From assembly GCA_903921605.1 (NCBI GenBank), contig CAIXQV010000997.1, positions 1 to 23,539 of the forward strand: a DNA stretch of 23,539 nt. Direction: 5' to 3'. Shown in pieces: positions 16,118 to 23,539 of the stretch (position 1 is the stretch's first letter; each line of letters starts with the position of its first letter). Below the pieces are notes generated by a model. It did not search any database. It was not told the origin of the DNA and saw only the letters and a program-made list of their open reading frames with translations. Source of the DNA: an uncultured Planctomycetaceae bacterium. Its GTDB lineage: Bacteria; Planctomycetota; Planctomycetia; Planctomycetales; Planctomycetaceae. The translations under genes and the position numbers were made by a program.

Positions 16118-17653
16118 ATGAGTAGCAAAGTCGCAGAGTCGAACAAACAGATTGTAATTGTTGGTGGCGGGACATCCGGATGGATGACGGCTGCTCTGAT
16201 GTCACAGGTCATGCGATCTTCTGGGCAATCTATTACCGTTATCGAGCCGCCTGGTCCGCGTGGAATCGGTGTTGGTGAAGCGTCCGTGATTTCCATGGTG
16301 CAGTTGCTGAAAAAGCTCGGTGCTGATGAAGTGGAGATGATGCAGCGGTGTGAAGCGACCTACAAGCTGGGAATTCGATTCTGCGACTGGTACGAAAAGG
16401 GGCACGACAACTGGCATCCGTTTGGAGTTTGTGGCGCAAGAATTGACGGGCGAGATTTGTTTCCCTTCTGGCTGGCGGATTCAAAACGATTCGGTACCCC
16501 GGAGCCCTATGAAGCTTATTCTCTGCAATGGGCCGCATCGAATGCGGGCAAGGCACCTCACGCGTTTCATTGCCCGTCACCGATTGCACAGACTCAGTCG
16601 TATGCATTTCATTTCAACGCAGAAGCACTGGCTGGCTGGCTGCGCGATATCGCTCTGCGAAACGGCGTGAAAGAGATTGTCGGGGCGGTTCAGGATGCTG
16701 AATTCGCGGATAGCGGAGATGTGACTGCTGTCACACTGTTCGCCGGGGAAAGAGTCGAAGGTGACTTCTTCGTGGATTGTTCCGGCTTTCAGTCCGTGCT
16801 GATGCATAACGCTCTGGGAGATCCATTCGAGAGTTGGAACAGCCAACTGCTCTGTGATCGTGCCGTTGCTTTCAAGATTTCTGCTGAAGGTTCTGTGCCA
16901 CCTTATACGAAGTCCCATGCTCTGTCGGCAGGCTGGGCCTGGCATATTCCACTGGCCTCGCATCTGGGATTGGGGTATGTCTACAGTTCACAGTTCATTT
17001 CCGATGAAGCCGCCTGGGAGGAACTACGGCAGCATGCAAAACTCAATCCCGGTGCCGGACAGGAACCTCGCTTCCTGAAGATGCGTGTCGGTCGTCAGCA
17101 GTCGTTCTGGAAACAGAATGTGGTTGCCATTGGGCTTTCAGCCGGTTTCCTGGAACCGCTTGAGTCCAGCGGCATTCATCTGAGTCAGGTCGGAATCGAA
17201 CTGCTGCTGAAGAATTTTCCATCCGGCCGCAATGTGGACTCGTTGCGTGATTATTACAACCAGCGTATGGCGTTGATCTACGATGAAGTCCGCGACTTTG
17301 TGCAGATGCACTATCGACTCAGTCGACGCACGGACAGCGCATTCTGGATTGCTGCGCGAGAAGCGGAGATTTCCGGTGATTTGAAACGACGGCTTAATCT
17401 TTACGATGAAGTCGGGATGCTGGACAATTTGCAGGCGGAAGCATTTACTGAGACCAGTTACTTCCATCTGCTGACTGGGAACAAACGCCTGCCACGGCGA
17501 GCCCCTGCCCTTGCGGCTTCGGCTGATCCGCATATGGTTCATTCAATATTGGCTTCGATCAAAGCCCAGAATGACCAAGCGCTCAGCGATCTGCCGCCCC
17601 ACGAGGAGTTGCTGGGGCGGATTCATCGGATTCACCTTGCCAGGGCTTCCTGA
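16118..17653 (+). CDS. Flavin-dependent tryptophan halogenase family protein
   Basis: This 511-residue protein starts at an ATG with GGAG ten bases upstream. It has the FAD-binding VGGGTSGW motif (15-22), VGEAS (52-56), and a lysine in ATYKLGIRF (Lys83) at the position of the catalytic Lys79 of PrnA, which relays HOCl. The diagnostic WxWxIP motif is present as WAWHIP (273-278), and FLEPLESSGI (344-353) includes Glu346, matching the second active-site residue of PrnA. The protein is therefore probably catalytically competent. Family members use reduced flavin and O2 to halogenate tryptophan or other electron-rich rings; the halide and substrate cannot be read from sequence. No flavin reductase is adjacent. 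It probably shares a transcript with the radical SAM gene. Confidence 0.92.
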   Translation: MSSKVAESNKQIVIVGGGTSGWMTAALMSQVMRSSGQSITVIEPPGPRGIGVGEASVISMVQLLKKLGADEVEMMQRCEATYKLGIRFCDWYEKGHDNWHPFGVCGARIDGRDLFPFWLADSKRFGTPEPYEAYSLQWAASNAGKAPHAFHCPSPIAQTQSYAFHFNAEALAGWLRDIALRNGVKEIVGAVQDAEFADSGDVTAVTLFAGERVEGDFFVDCSGFQSVLMHNALGDPFESWNSQLLCDRAVAFKISAEGSVPPYTKSHALSAGWAWHIPLASHLGLGYVYSSQFISDEAAWEELRQHAKLNPGAGQEPRFLKMRVGRQQSFWKQNVVAIGLSAGFLEPLESSGIHLSQVGIELLLKNFPSGRNVDSLRDYYNQRMALIYDEVRDFVQMHYRLSRRTDSAFWIAAREAEISGDLKRRLNLYDEVGMLDNLQAEAFTETSYFHLLTGNKRLPRRAPALAASADPHMVHSILASIKAQNDQALSDLPPHEELLGRIHRIHLARAS

Positions 17654-17702
17654 GGGCCATGCCAAAGAGAGGGCCATGCTACAAAGAGGGCCATTGCGGT
17701 GA
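17652..17702. repeat. 17-bp tandem repeat, three units (GAGGGCCAT core)
   Basis: GAGGGCCAT occurs at 17652, 17669 and 17686, exactly 17 bp apart, with the remaining eight bases of each unit diverging. The array starts inside the stop codon of the halogenase gene and lies between it and the convergent msrB gene. Arms CAGGGC/TGAGGG (17641-17656) and CCCTCA/GCCCTG (17707-17718) bracket the array and could pair across it. Confidence 0.65.
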
Positions 17703-17709
17703 GAGTCCC

Positions 17710-18330
17710 TCAGCCCTGCTTTGGAGCTTCTTCGGGTTTTGACTCAGCAGGTTTTTTGACGACCGGCGGCAGTTCTTTGCCTTCCGGGATGAACTTCATA
17801 GAGACCGAATTTACGCAGTGACGAGTGTTCTTCTTCGTCATACGTTCGCCGAGGAAGACGTGACCCAGGTGACCGCCGCAGTTCTTGCAGGTGATCTCCG
17901 TGCGTTGGCCATCTTCGTCCGGAGTTTCTTCAACAGCGCCTTGGATCTTATCATCGAAACTTGGCCAACCGCAATCACTGCTGAATTTGTCATCAGATTT
18001 GTACAGGGCTGCATTACAGCGACGACAGATGTAGGTTCCGGGATCTTTCAGGTCGGTATATTCACCCACGAATGCTCGCTCGGTGCCCTTTTCTAGGATC
18101 ACGTACTTTTCAAAATTGGTCAGCTCATTGTATTCCGTTGGGGCTGGCTCTGGGGGCATTTCGTTGGCTTTCTGTTCGGATGGGTCCGCCGGTTCACTGG
18201 CTTTGGTCGTGTCCGGCTGAACAACTGCGGATGAGATTGTCTCAACCACATTCGGCTCAGGCCCTTCAGCGCATCCGCTGAACGGTATTGCCAAAGCCGC
18301 AACGAGCATGAAACGATTAACAGACTTCAT
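17710..18330 (-). CDS. msrB: Peptide-methionine (R)-S-oxide reductase MsrB, probable lipoprotein
   Basis: From the ATG at 18330 (AGGAG upstream) this encodes 206 residues. A hydrophobic leader ends IPFSGC, with Cys20 as a lipobox candidate, followed by a Glu/Pro/Ala-rich tether to about residue 70. The MsrB domain occupies about 75-190: two zinc CxxC pairs (CRRC and CKNC), CGWPSF with the resolving Cys, HLGHVF, and the catalytic Cys in RHCVNSVSM. MsrB reduces methionine-R-sulfoxide in proteins using a thiol donor. Anchoring at the membrane places repair in the envelope, in keeping with the exported peroxiredoxin about 6 kb away. It lies 73 bp after infC on the same strand, with a hairpin in between, so it may be partly co-transcribed. 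An upstream in-frame ATG at 18360 is less likely. Confidence 0.93.
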   Translation of the reverse strand: MKSVNRFMLVAALAIPFSGCAEGPEPNVVETISSAVVQPDTTKASEPADPSEQKANEMPPEPAPTEYNELTNFEKYVILEKGTERAFVGEYTDLKDPGTYICRRCNAALYKSDDKFSSDCGWPSFDDKIQGAVEETPDEDGQRTEITCKNCGGHLGHVFLGERMTKKNTRHCVNSVSMKFIPEGKELPPVVKKPAESKPEEAPKQG

Positions 18331-18352
18331 TCTTCCTGCTCCTCGAATGACA

Positions 18353-18377
18353 GAGGGCACGCGGTTTGCGTGCCCTC
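18353..18377 (-). terminator. Perfect 10-bp hairpin between infC and msrB
   Basis: GAGGGCACGC at 18353-18362 pairs fully with GCGTGCCCTC at 18368-18377 around a five-base loop. It lies just after the infC stop on the transcribed minus strand but is not followed by a U-run. It is therefore more likely an attenuator or mRNA-stability element than a full terminator. Confidence 0.5.
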
Positions 18378-18403
18378 CAGCTAACTAAATGATCTGACAA
18401 TGA

Positions 18404-18946
18404 TCAGTGTTTGATCGGAGTCAGCATCACGGACATCATCTTGCCACTTTCCATCCGTGGAGCTTGCTCGACCGTTGCAATGTCTTCCAGCTTCTTCACG
18501 ACTTCCTGAAGCATTTCCATACCACGCTCATGGTGCGCGTTTTCGCGACCCTTGAACATGACGTTAATTTTGACTTTGTCACGTCGTGACAGAAAGTCGC
18601 GTGCCTGTCGGATCTTGACATCAATGTCATTTTGTCCGGTCTTGGCACGCAGACGCAGTTGTTTTAACTGAGTCTTATGTTGCTTTGGACCACTGGACTT
18701 CTTCTGTCGTTCATAAATCACTTTGCCGTAATTCATGATACGGCAGACGGGAGGACGAGCTTCCGGGCTTACCTCAACCAGGTCTAAACCTTCATCCTGG
18801 GCCATCCGCAGTGCAACTGCGGTTTCCATTTCACCTAGCATTTCCCCGGTCGCACTTACAACTCGAATTGGAGAAATGCGAATCCGCTCATTCATGCGCG
18901 GAAGATTGCTCTGCGGGGGAGCTGCTGCTGGACGAGATCGTTTAAT
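18404..18946 (-). CDS. infC: Translation initiation factor IF-3, probable AUU start codon
   Basis: IF-3 binds the 30S subunit, prevents premature 50S joining and checks the start codon. The frame is open from an ATG at 19000 (198 residues), but I place the start at an ATT at 18944-18946. On the coding strand, GGAGG is followed by TAATC and then ATTAAACGA, five bases of spacing, closely like the E. coli infC start. That gives about 180 residues, the usual IF-3 length. Family blocks are [36 protein letters not shown], and the C-terminal domain with [26 protein letters not shown] and MLTP. The AUU start is the known autoregulation device, since IF-3 rejects non-canonical starts on its own mRNA. 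rpmI and rplT, which usually follow, are absent here; msrB follows instead. Confidence 0.94.
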   Translation of the reverse strand: MKRSRPAAAPPQSNLPRMNERIRISPIRVVSATGEMLGEMETAVALRMAQDEGLDLVEVSPEARPPVCRIMNYGKVIYERQKKSSGPKQHKTQLKQLRLRAKTGQNDIDVKIRQARDFLSRRDKVKINVMFKGRENAHHERGMEMLQEVVKKLEDIATVEQAPRMESGKMMSVMLTPIKH

Positions 18947-18950
18947 GATT

Positions 18951-18957
18951 ACCTCCG
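18951..18957 (-). promoter_or_regulatory. Strong ribosome-binding site of infC that fixes the AUU start
   Basis: On the minus strand this reads GGAGGT. It is in frame with infC but lies inside the coding sequence only if the upstream ATG at 19000 were used. That ATG has no Shine-Dalgarno sequence, so this site decides for the AUU start. Confidence 0.8.
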
Positions 18958-19410
18958 GAAAGAACAAATCGATCAGACTCAAAGACCTGACATTGGTCAT
19001 TCAGTTGAAAACAGCAGAGGGAATCTCACGGTATTCCGTGGTGTCTCACTCCGCACTCCGCTTTTTGCCATAAAGCTCCAAAAAAAGCCAGCGTTTTTGA
19101 GCCCATCCTCCAGGAAACTCTCCAGACACCCAGGGTTTTCCGGATTGCGGTCTCCACGGATTGCCCGAATCCCTGTTTTTGGAGCGAATCTGAGCCAATT
19201 CCCAGCTCGACGACAAATGGATCGCGTGGGAGGGAACTGGTGTGCAGGCCACCAATCGACGCCTCTGAAGGCTGATCGCGATGACTTCTTCATTTGGCTG
19301 GACTGTTTGTGTGCCCGAAGGCATAACACGCTCAACCTGCAGTTAACAGTCGGCCGGCAGTGCGTTGCATGCTCGCTGATTTACTCGCGAATTCTTCGGA
19401 TGGGATCTTA
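18958..19410. other. Divergent intergenic region between infC and the PQQ beta-propeller gene
   Basis: About 450 bp hold the infC leader on the minus strand and the promoter of the beta-propeller gene on the plus strand. A small perfect hairpin (CACGG-TATT-CCGTG, 19027-19040) lies about 85 bases upstream of the infC start. No thrS, upstream ribosomal gene or RNA gene is seen. Open frames here have no protein-like features. Confidence 0.5.
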
Positions 19411-20700
19411 ATGATGGCCTCTTTTTCTGCATCGCTCTTCAGCCGCCTGGTTGCTGTCATCGTGCTGATGCTTTGCTTCAGCAATGTTGTACTCGCCGGA
19501 AACTGGGGGCATTGGCGAGGTCCGTCCGGGAATGGGGCGGCTCCGGATGCGGCTCCGCCAACGGAATGGAGCAGTACAAAGAATGTGAAGTGGAAGATTG
19601 CTTTGCCCGGGCGAGGTTCCTCATCACCGGTGATCTGGGATCAACAGGTCTTTGTGACAAGCGCGGTTCCGGCTGCGACGGCGGTTGGCGGGAAGTTGCC
19701 GAATCTGGAATTCAAACTGCTGTGTTACAACCGTGCTGACGGAAAGTTGCTCTGGGAAAAGACCGCTGTCGTTTCCGTGCCGCACCAGGAGACACATTCG
19801 ACCAACGGGTTTGCGTCGGCTTCTCCATGTACCGATGGCGAACATGTCTATGCTCATTTCGGTTCAAGAGGTCTCTACTGCTATACGATGAAAGGTGATC
19901 TCGTCTGGAAGCGGGATGATTTCGGTCTGATGAATACTCGCAACAGCTTCGGAGAAGGAAGTTCTCCAACGCTCGCGGGCAACAAGATCATCGTGCCGTG
20001 GGACCATGAGGGACCATCTGCTGTGTTCGCCCTTGATAAGCTCACCGGGAAGACATTGTGGAAGACCGATCGTGATGAGCCGACCTGCTGGGCGACTCCA
20101 CTGGTTGTCGAATTCGAAGGCAAGCAGCAGGTCGTTATGAATGGTCAGACGTGTGCTCGAAGCTACGATCTGGAAACCGGAAAAGAGCTATGGCGCTGTG
20201 CAGGGCAAACGGAACGTCCGTGTGCTTCGCCGGTCGCAGAGAACGGACTTGTGTATGTTGGAAGCGGACATCGTGGATCGTTCCTCGGAGCATTCCGGCT
20301 GGACGGTCAGGGCGATATCAAAGGCAGCGACAAAGTTGTCTGGACGATTGATCATGACACGCCGGATATTGCTTCTTTGCTGCTCACGTCGGGACGCATT
20401 TATTTCCACAAAGGCAAGAACGGTCAGTTGTCCTGTGTGGATGCGGTTACCGGCAAGCCTTTCTATACGGCCGAACGAATTCCGGGGCTGGATTCCATCT
20501 ATGCGTCACCGGTTGCAGCCGGGGGGCATGTCTATCTGACTTCGCGAGCAGGCACGACGGTTGTGATTTCTGACGCGGCGGAGTTAAACATTGTTGCAAC
20601 GAACAATGTTGAAGAGACCGTTGACGCAACTCCGGCTCCGGTGGACAACGAACTATTTATTCGCGGCGAAAAACACCTGTTCTGCATCGCTGCGGAATAG
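19411..20700 (+). CDS. Exported PQQ-type beta-propeller repeat protein
   Basis: From the ATG at 19411 this encodes 429 residues. The signal peptide (about 1-29) ends VVLA. The mature protein begins NWGHWRGPSGNG, a hallmark of secreted planctomycete PQQ-like propellers, followed by NVKWKIALPGRGSSSPVIW. Repeated blades end in motifs such as DGKLLWEK, TGKTLWKT, TGKELWRC and TGKPFYTA, with SSP/ASP strand starts, consistent with a seven- or eight-bladed BamB/PQQ-like propeller. No catalytic domain is fused, so it is more likely a periplasmic scaffold or assembly factor than a dehydrogenase (inference). It is monocistronic and ends in a good terminator. An upstream in-frame ATG at 19360 would place extra residues before the leader and is less likely. 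Confidence 0.88.
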   Translation: MMASFSASLFSRLVAVIVLMLCFSNVVLAGNWGHWRGPSGNGAAPDAAPPTEWSSTKNVKWKIALPGRGSSSPVIWDQQVFVTSAVPAATAVGGKLPNLEFKLLCYNRADGKLLWEKTAVVSVPHQETHSTNGFASASPCTDGEHVYAHFGSRGLYCYTMKGDLVWKRDDFGLMNTRNSFGEGSSPTLAGNKIIVPWDHEGPSAVFALDKLTGKTLWKTDRDEPTCWATPLVVEFEGKQQVVMNGQTCARSYDLETGKELWRCAGQTERPCASPVAENGLVYVGSGHRGSFLGAFRLDGQGDIKGSDKVVWTIDHDTPDIASLLLTSGRIYFHKGKNGQLSCVDAVTGKPFYTAERIPGLDSIYASPVAAGGHVYLTSRAGTTVVISDAAELNIVATNNVEETVDATPAPVDNELFIRGEKHLFCIAAE

Positions 20701-20732
20701 CGTTCATAACATCAGAAATTTCAAACTTCGCG

Positions 20733-20773
20733 GACCACGAGCATGTCAGAATTGACGGCTGGTGGTCTTTTTT
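20733..20773 (+). terminator. Rho-independent terminator of the beta-propeller gene
   Basis: GACCAC (20733-20738) pairs with GTGGTC (20762-20767). Inner pairing AGC/GCT and GTCA/TGAC surrounds a GAAT loop, and six T follow directly. The T-run overlaps the stop codon of the convergent ligA gene. Confidence 0.85.
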
Positions 20774-22853
20774 ATTCTGTCTCAAGCATTGCCAGGAACT
20801 CATCCTCCGTCAGCACTTTGACTCCCAACTCCTGAGCTTTGGTGAGCTTGCTTCCTGCCGCCTCGCCCGCGACGACGTAATCTGTCTTCTTCGAAACACT
20901 GCCACTGGCTTTGCCGCCGTGATCGCGGATGAGTTGTTCAATCTCATCACGTTTCAGGCGAACCATGGTGCCCGTCACGACAAGCGTTTTCCCCGCCAGT
21001 TTCGCTCCGTCACCGCTTGTCGTGATGCTGGATCGCTCAACGGCCTGGCCCATGTTAAGGCCCAGTTCCGTCAGCTCCTGGGCGAGAACTTTGCCGTAGT
21101 CAGAATGAAAAAATTGCACGACGGACGCGGCAATGACTTCGCCGATTTCATCAACCTTCGAAAGTGACTCTTCTGTCTGAACGGCAATTTCCTGCATCGT
21201 GCCGAAGGCTCGTTCCAGCGTTCGCGCGTTCGTCTGGCCAACGTGGCGAATGTTCATTCCGGTTAACAGCCTCCACAGCGGCTGTTGCCTCGAAAGCTCA
21301 AGTCCGGACAAAAGCTTGTCGATCGATTTTTCTCCGAGACGATCAAGCTTCAACAATTCGTCGCGACGACTGCTCAGCCGATAAAGTGACGGGATGCCAT
21401 CAACAAGCTTCGCGGCAAGCAATTGTTCAACCAGCTTTTCTCCCAGGCCATCAATGTTCATCGCTGGCCGTGATGCAAAGAAGATCAGCGTCTCACGCAA
21501 TTGAGCTGGACAGGCAGGATTCTGACAGCGAATGTAGACGCCGCCCTCATCCTTTAGAACATCGGACTTGCATTCCGGGCATTGTGTCGGAAAAGCGAAC
21601 GGTTGTTCCTGTCCTGTTCGAGCGGACTCGTTGACACGCATTACGTGAGGAATGATCTTGCCGGCTTTTTCCACGACAACCGTGTCTCCGATCCGGATAC
21701 CCAGACGGTCAAGTTCCTCAGAATTATGCAGGCTCGCGCGGGAGACTGTGGTTCCGGCGATTTCGACGGGTTCCAGTTCTGCCACGGGAGTTAACGCGCC
21801 GGTCTTGCCGACCTGTATCGTGATCGCACGAACTCGTGTTTCCGCTTCGTAGCGTTCCCACTTGTAAGCGCGAACCCAGCGAGGATGTTTCGAGGTTGCT
21901 CCGAGCTGTTCACGATCGGCAAGATTATTCAGCTTGATCACAAGACCATCGACTTCAAACGGCAACTCAGGGACTCGCGCAATCATTTCAGCGCAGACTT
22001 GCAACAGTTCTTCGAAGCCATTTGCGTGGGACACGTTGGGGGTCGTCGGAATACCGAGATTGCGAATGGAGTCCAGAAATTCGCCGTACGATGTCCATGA
22101 GATTCCTTCAAAGTAACCGACACCATGAGCCAGAAATCTGAGTTTACGTTCTCGTGTCAGTGTTGGATCCAGCAGCTTCAATGCGCCGGCGGCAGCGTTG
22201 CGAGGATTCTTGAAGGGCTCTTCACCCGCGCGAACTTGCTCCGCCTGAAACGCTGCGAACTGTTCGTTCAGGATGATAACTTCACCGCGGACTTCGAGTG
22301 AGGTCGGGGGCTTTTCGGTCATCAGTCGGAGAGGGATTCCAGCGATGACTTTTGCGTTGTTCGTGACATCGTCGCCGACAGCTCCGTTGCCTCGAGTTGC
22401 CGCACGAACGAGTGTGCCATTCTCCCAGATCAACGCGATGGCAACGCCATCGATCTTGAACTCAACGGAATACTCGAGCGATTCACGGTCCAGCGTTTTC
22501 CTGAGGCCGGCATCCCAGTCGACCAGTTCCCGCTCTTCAAACGCATTCTCAATGGACAGCATGGGAATGCGATGGGAGACCTGCGTAAAACCGGCGATAG
22601 GTTCGCCACCGACTTTGACGCTGGGGCTGTCTGCGGTCGCGTACTCCGGATGAGCTTTCTCCAGAGCAATCAGGCGGGCCATCAGAGCGTCGTATTCGCG
22701 GTCCAGGATTTCTGGTTTGGCGTCGACGTAGTAGAGGCGGTTGTGCCGCTCCAGCTTTTGGCGGAGTTCAGTGATCTCGTGGAGTTCATCAATTTCATCG
22801 TGCGGAAATAAACTGGCCATGAACAGCGGCTTATCGAGGGGGATAGTTGACAT
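20772..22853 (-). CDS. ligA: NAD-dependent DNA ligase LigA
   Basis: LigA seals nicks in DNA using NAD+, for Okazaki fragments and repair. The protein is 693 residues, normal for the family. It has the NMN-binding Ia domain (HNRLYYVDAKPEILDREYD, about 37-55) and the adenylation motif FKIDG with nucleophile Lys133. The adenylation domain continues with TRGNGAVGDDVTNN and FKNPRNAAAGALK. An OB-fold segment (VQVGKTGALTPVAELEPV-like) and a Cys4 zinc finger (CPEC, then CQNPAC) follow. Helix-hairpin-helix motifs occupy about 465-590, and a C-terminal BRCT domain ends the protein (about 610-693, LAGKTLVVTGTM). The usual EPKxDG is EFKIDG here. The ATG at 22853 has no clear ribosome site; ATG at residue 12 is the alternative. 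It stands alone, divergent from the DEAD-box gene. Confidence 0.97.
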   Translation of the reverse strand: MSTIPLDKPLFMASLFPHDEIDELHEITELRQKLERHNRLYYVDAKPEILDREYDALMARLIALEKAHPEYATADSPSVKVGGEPIAGFTQVSHRIPMLSIENAFEERELVDWDAGLRKTLDRESLEYSVEFKIDGVAIALIWENGTLVRAATRGNGAVGDDVTNNAKVIAGIPLRLMTEKPPTSLEVRGEVIILNEQFAAFQAEQVRAGEEPFKNPRNAAAGALKLLDPTLTRERKLRFLAHGVGYFEGISWTSYGEFLDSIRNLGIPTTPNVSHANGFEELLQVCAEMIARVPELPFEVDGLVIKLNNLADREQLGATSKHPRWVRAYKWERYEAETRVRAITIQVGKTGALTPVAELEPVEIAGTTVSRASLHNSEELDRLGIRIGDTVVVEKAGKIIPHVMRVNESARTGQEQPFAFPTQCPECKSDVLKDEGGVYIRCQNPACPAQLRETLIFFASRPAMNIDGLGEKLVEQLLAAKLVDGIPSLYRLSSRRDELLKLDRLGEKSIDKLLSGLELSRQQPLWRLLTGMNIRHVGQTNARTLERAFGTMQEIAVQTEESLSKVDEIGEVIAASVVQFFHSDYGKVLAQELTELGLNMGQAVERSSITTSGDGAKLAGKTLVVTGTMVRLKRDEIEQLIRDHGGKASGSVSKKTDYVVAGEAAGSKLTKAQELGVKVLTEDEFLAMLETE

Positions 22854-23090
22854 TGGGCATCATAAGACGGCCAAATCCGGGGCCGCTACGTATCATTGTG
22901 CGGTTCTGTGTTCCATACAATCGAAGGAATGTCGAATGCGAGCGGCAGCGTGTTGACGAATTGGGGCGTTCTCCATTAGAGTTTCAGAACAAATTGACCA
23001 GAAAAAGTGAGGCCGCACCGCCATTCGACCTCGCAAGTTCCTGCAGTGTGCTGGATTTTTGAATGAGTCGAAGCCGCAGGACGCAAAATA

Positions 23091-23539
23091 TTGGCGCATG
23101 ATCCCGGAAATACATTGGAAGTCCTGTTGGAAACGACGTTTGAACAATTGGGGCTAAAAGCCTCGACTTTGAAACAACTTCAAAAGATCGGCTACGAAAA
23201 GCCGAGTCCGATTCAATCGGCCTTTATTCCCGTCGCGTTGACGGGGAAAGACTGTATTGGACAGGCCAGAACCGGAACTGGTAAGACGGCCGCCTTTATG
23301 CTTCCCGCGCTGGAACGCGTGGATCTGAGCCTGCCTAAAGTTCAGGTGCTTGTGCTCGCTCCGACTCGTGAGTTGAGTGAACAGGTTTACGCCGAATCCA
23401 AGAAGCTGGCCGGTGGAGATAAGCTGAAGTTCGCTCTCGCTACTGGTGGTCGTCCGATCGGGAAACAGATCGACGATCTTGAGCATGGTGCTCAGGCGGT
23501 GATAGGAACACCGGGCCGAGTGATCGACTTGCTGCGTCG
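23091..23539 (+). CDS. DEAD-box RNA helicase (partial, C-terminus beyond right edge)
   Basis: The frame is open from 23067 to the window end and gives the first RecA domain of a DEAD-box ATP-dependent RNA helicase. Visible motifs are Q motif GYEKPSPIQ, motif I ARTGTGKT, motif Ia PTREL, GG, and motif Ib TPGR just before the edge. The DEAD box itself would lie beyond the window. These proteins unwind RNA in ribosome assembly, decay or cold adaptation. No ATG or GTG is available in frame. I placed the start at TTG 23091, with AGGA nine bases upstream; TTG at 23115 or 23127 are alternatives, the last fitting the METTFEQLGL-like family start. An ATG at 23098 is in another frame and leads nowhere. 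Confidence 0.9.
   Translation, partial: MAHDPGNTLEVLLETTFEQLGLKASTLKQLQKIGYEKPSPIQSAFIPVALTGKDCIGQARTGTGKTAAFMLPALERVDLSLPKVQVLVLAPTRELSEQVYAESKKLAGGDKLKFALATGGRPIGKQIDDLEHGAQAVIGTPGRVIDLLR

Noticed and set aside
19085..19110. A-run and T-run flanking GCCAGC, considered as a terminator
   Set aside because: The central bases do not pair, so no stable stem forms.

Overview
The window looks like a stretch of chromosomal DNA from a planctomycete (Planctomycetota). This is inferred from gene content: an AIM24-family protein with an N-terminal zinc ribbon, a secreted PQQ-type beta-propeller, an Lpg1974-like outer-membrane barrel, and housekeeping genes scattered singly rather than in conserved operons. 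Most coding sequences have Shine-Dalgarno-like starts. I see no IS element, phage gene, CRISPR array, tRNA or rRNA.

Layout. Positions 1-1322 (minus): an MBL-fold hydrolase followed by an M20 metallopeptidase that runs off the left edge. Positions 1824-5589 (plus): an M24 (aminopeptidase-P-like) protein that has lost its metal ligands, then the replication-restart helicase PriA. Positions 5594-10506 (minus): a Tat-leader EutB-EutC ethanolamine ammonia-lyase fusion, an SDR oxidoreductase lacking the catalytic lysine, a MazG-like pyrophosphohydrolase, and an exported pyroglutamyl-peptidase fused to an NTF2-like domain. Positions 10924-12185 (plus): two exported redox proteins, a Bcp-type peroxiredoxin and a small CxxC thioredoxin-like protein, closed by a strong bidirectional terminator. 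Positions 12319-13254 (minus): the AIM24 protein. Positions 13817-17653 (plus): an outer-membrane barrel, then a radical SAM enzyme next to a flavin-dependent tryptophan-halogenase-like protein. Positions 17710-18946 (minus): infC, apparently with an AUU start codon, then a lipoprotein MsrB. Positions 19411-20700 (plus): the PQQ-type beta-propeller. Positions 20772-22853 (minus): NAD-dependent DNA ligase. From 23091 (plus): a DEAD-box helicase cut by the right edge.

How the genes may work together. Two gene pairs stand out. The EutBC fusion and the SDR are 27 bp apart and probably one transcript; the lyase carries a textbook twin-arginine leader, suggesting a folded cobalamin enzyme outside the cytoplasm. 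The radical SAM enzyme and the halogenase are 97 bp apart and could form a small modification pathway for an unknown substrate. The exported peroxiredoxin, exported CxxC protein and lipoprotein MsrB together suggest oxidative-damage control in the envelope, although they are not one operon. The other genes (priA, infC, ligA, MazG, DEAD-box) are housekeeping functions.
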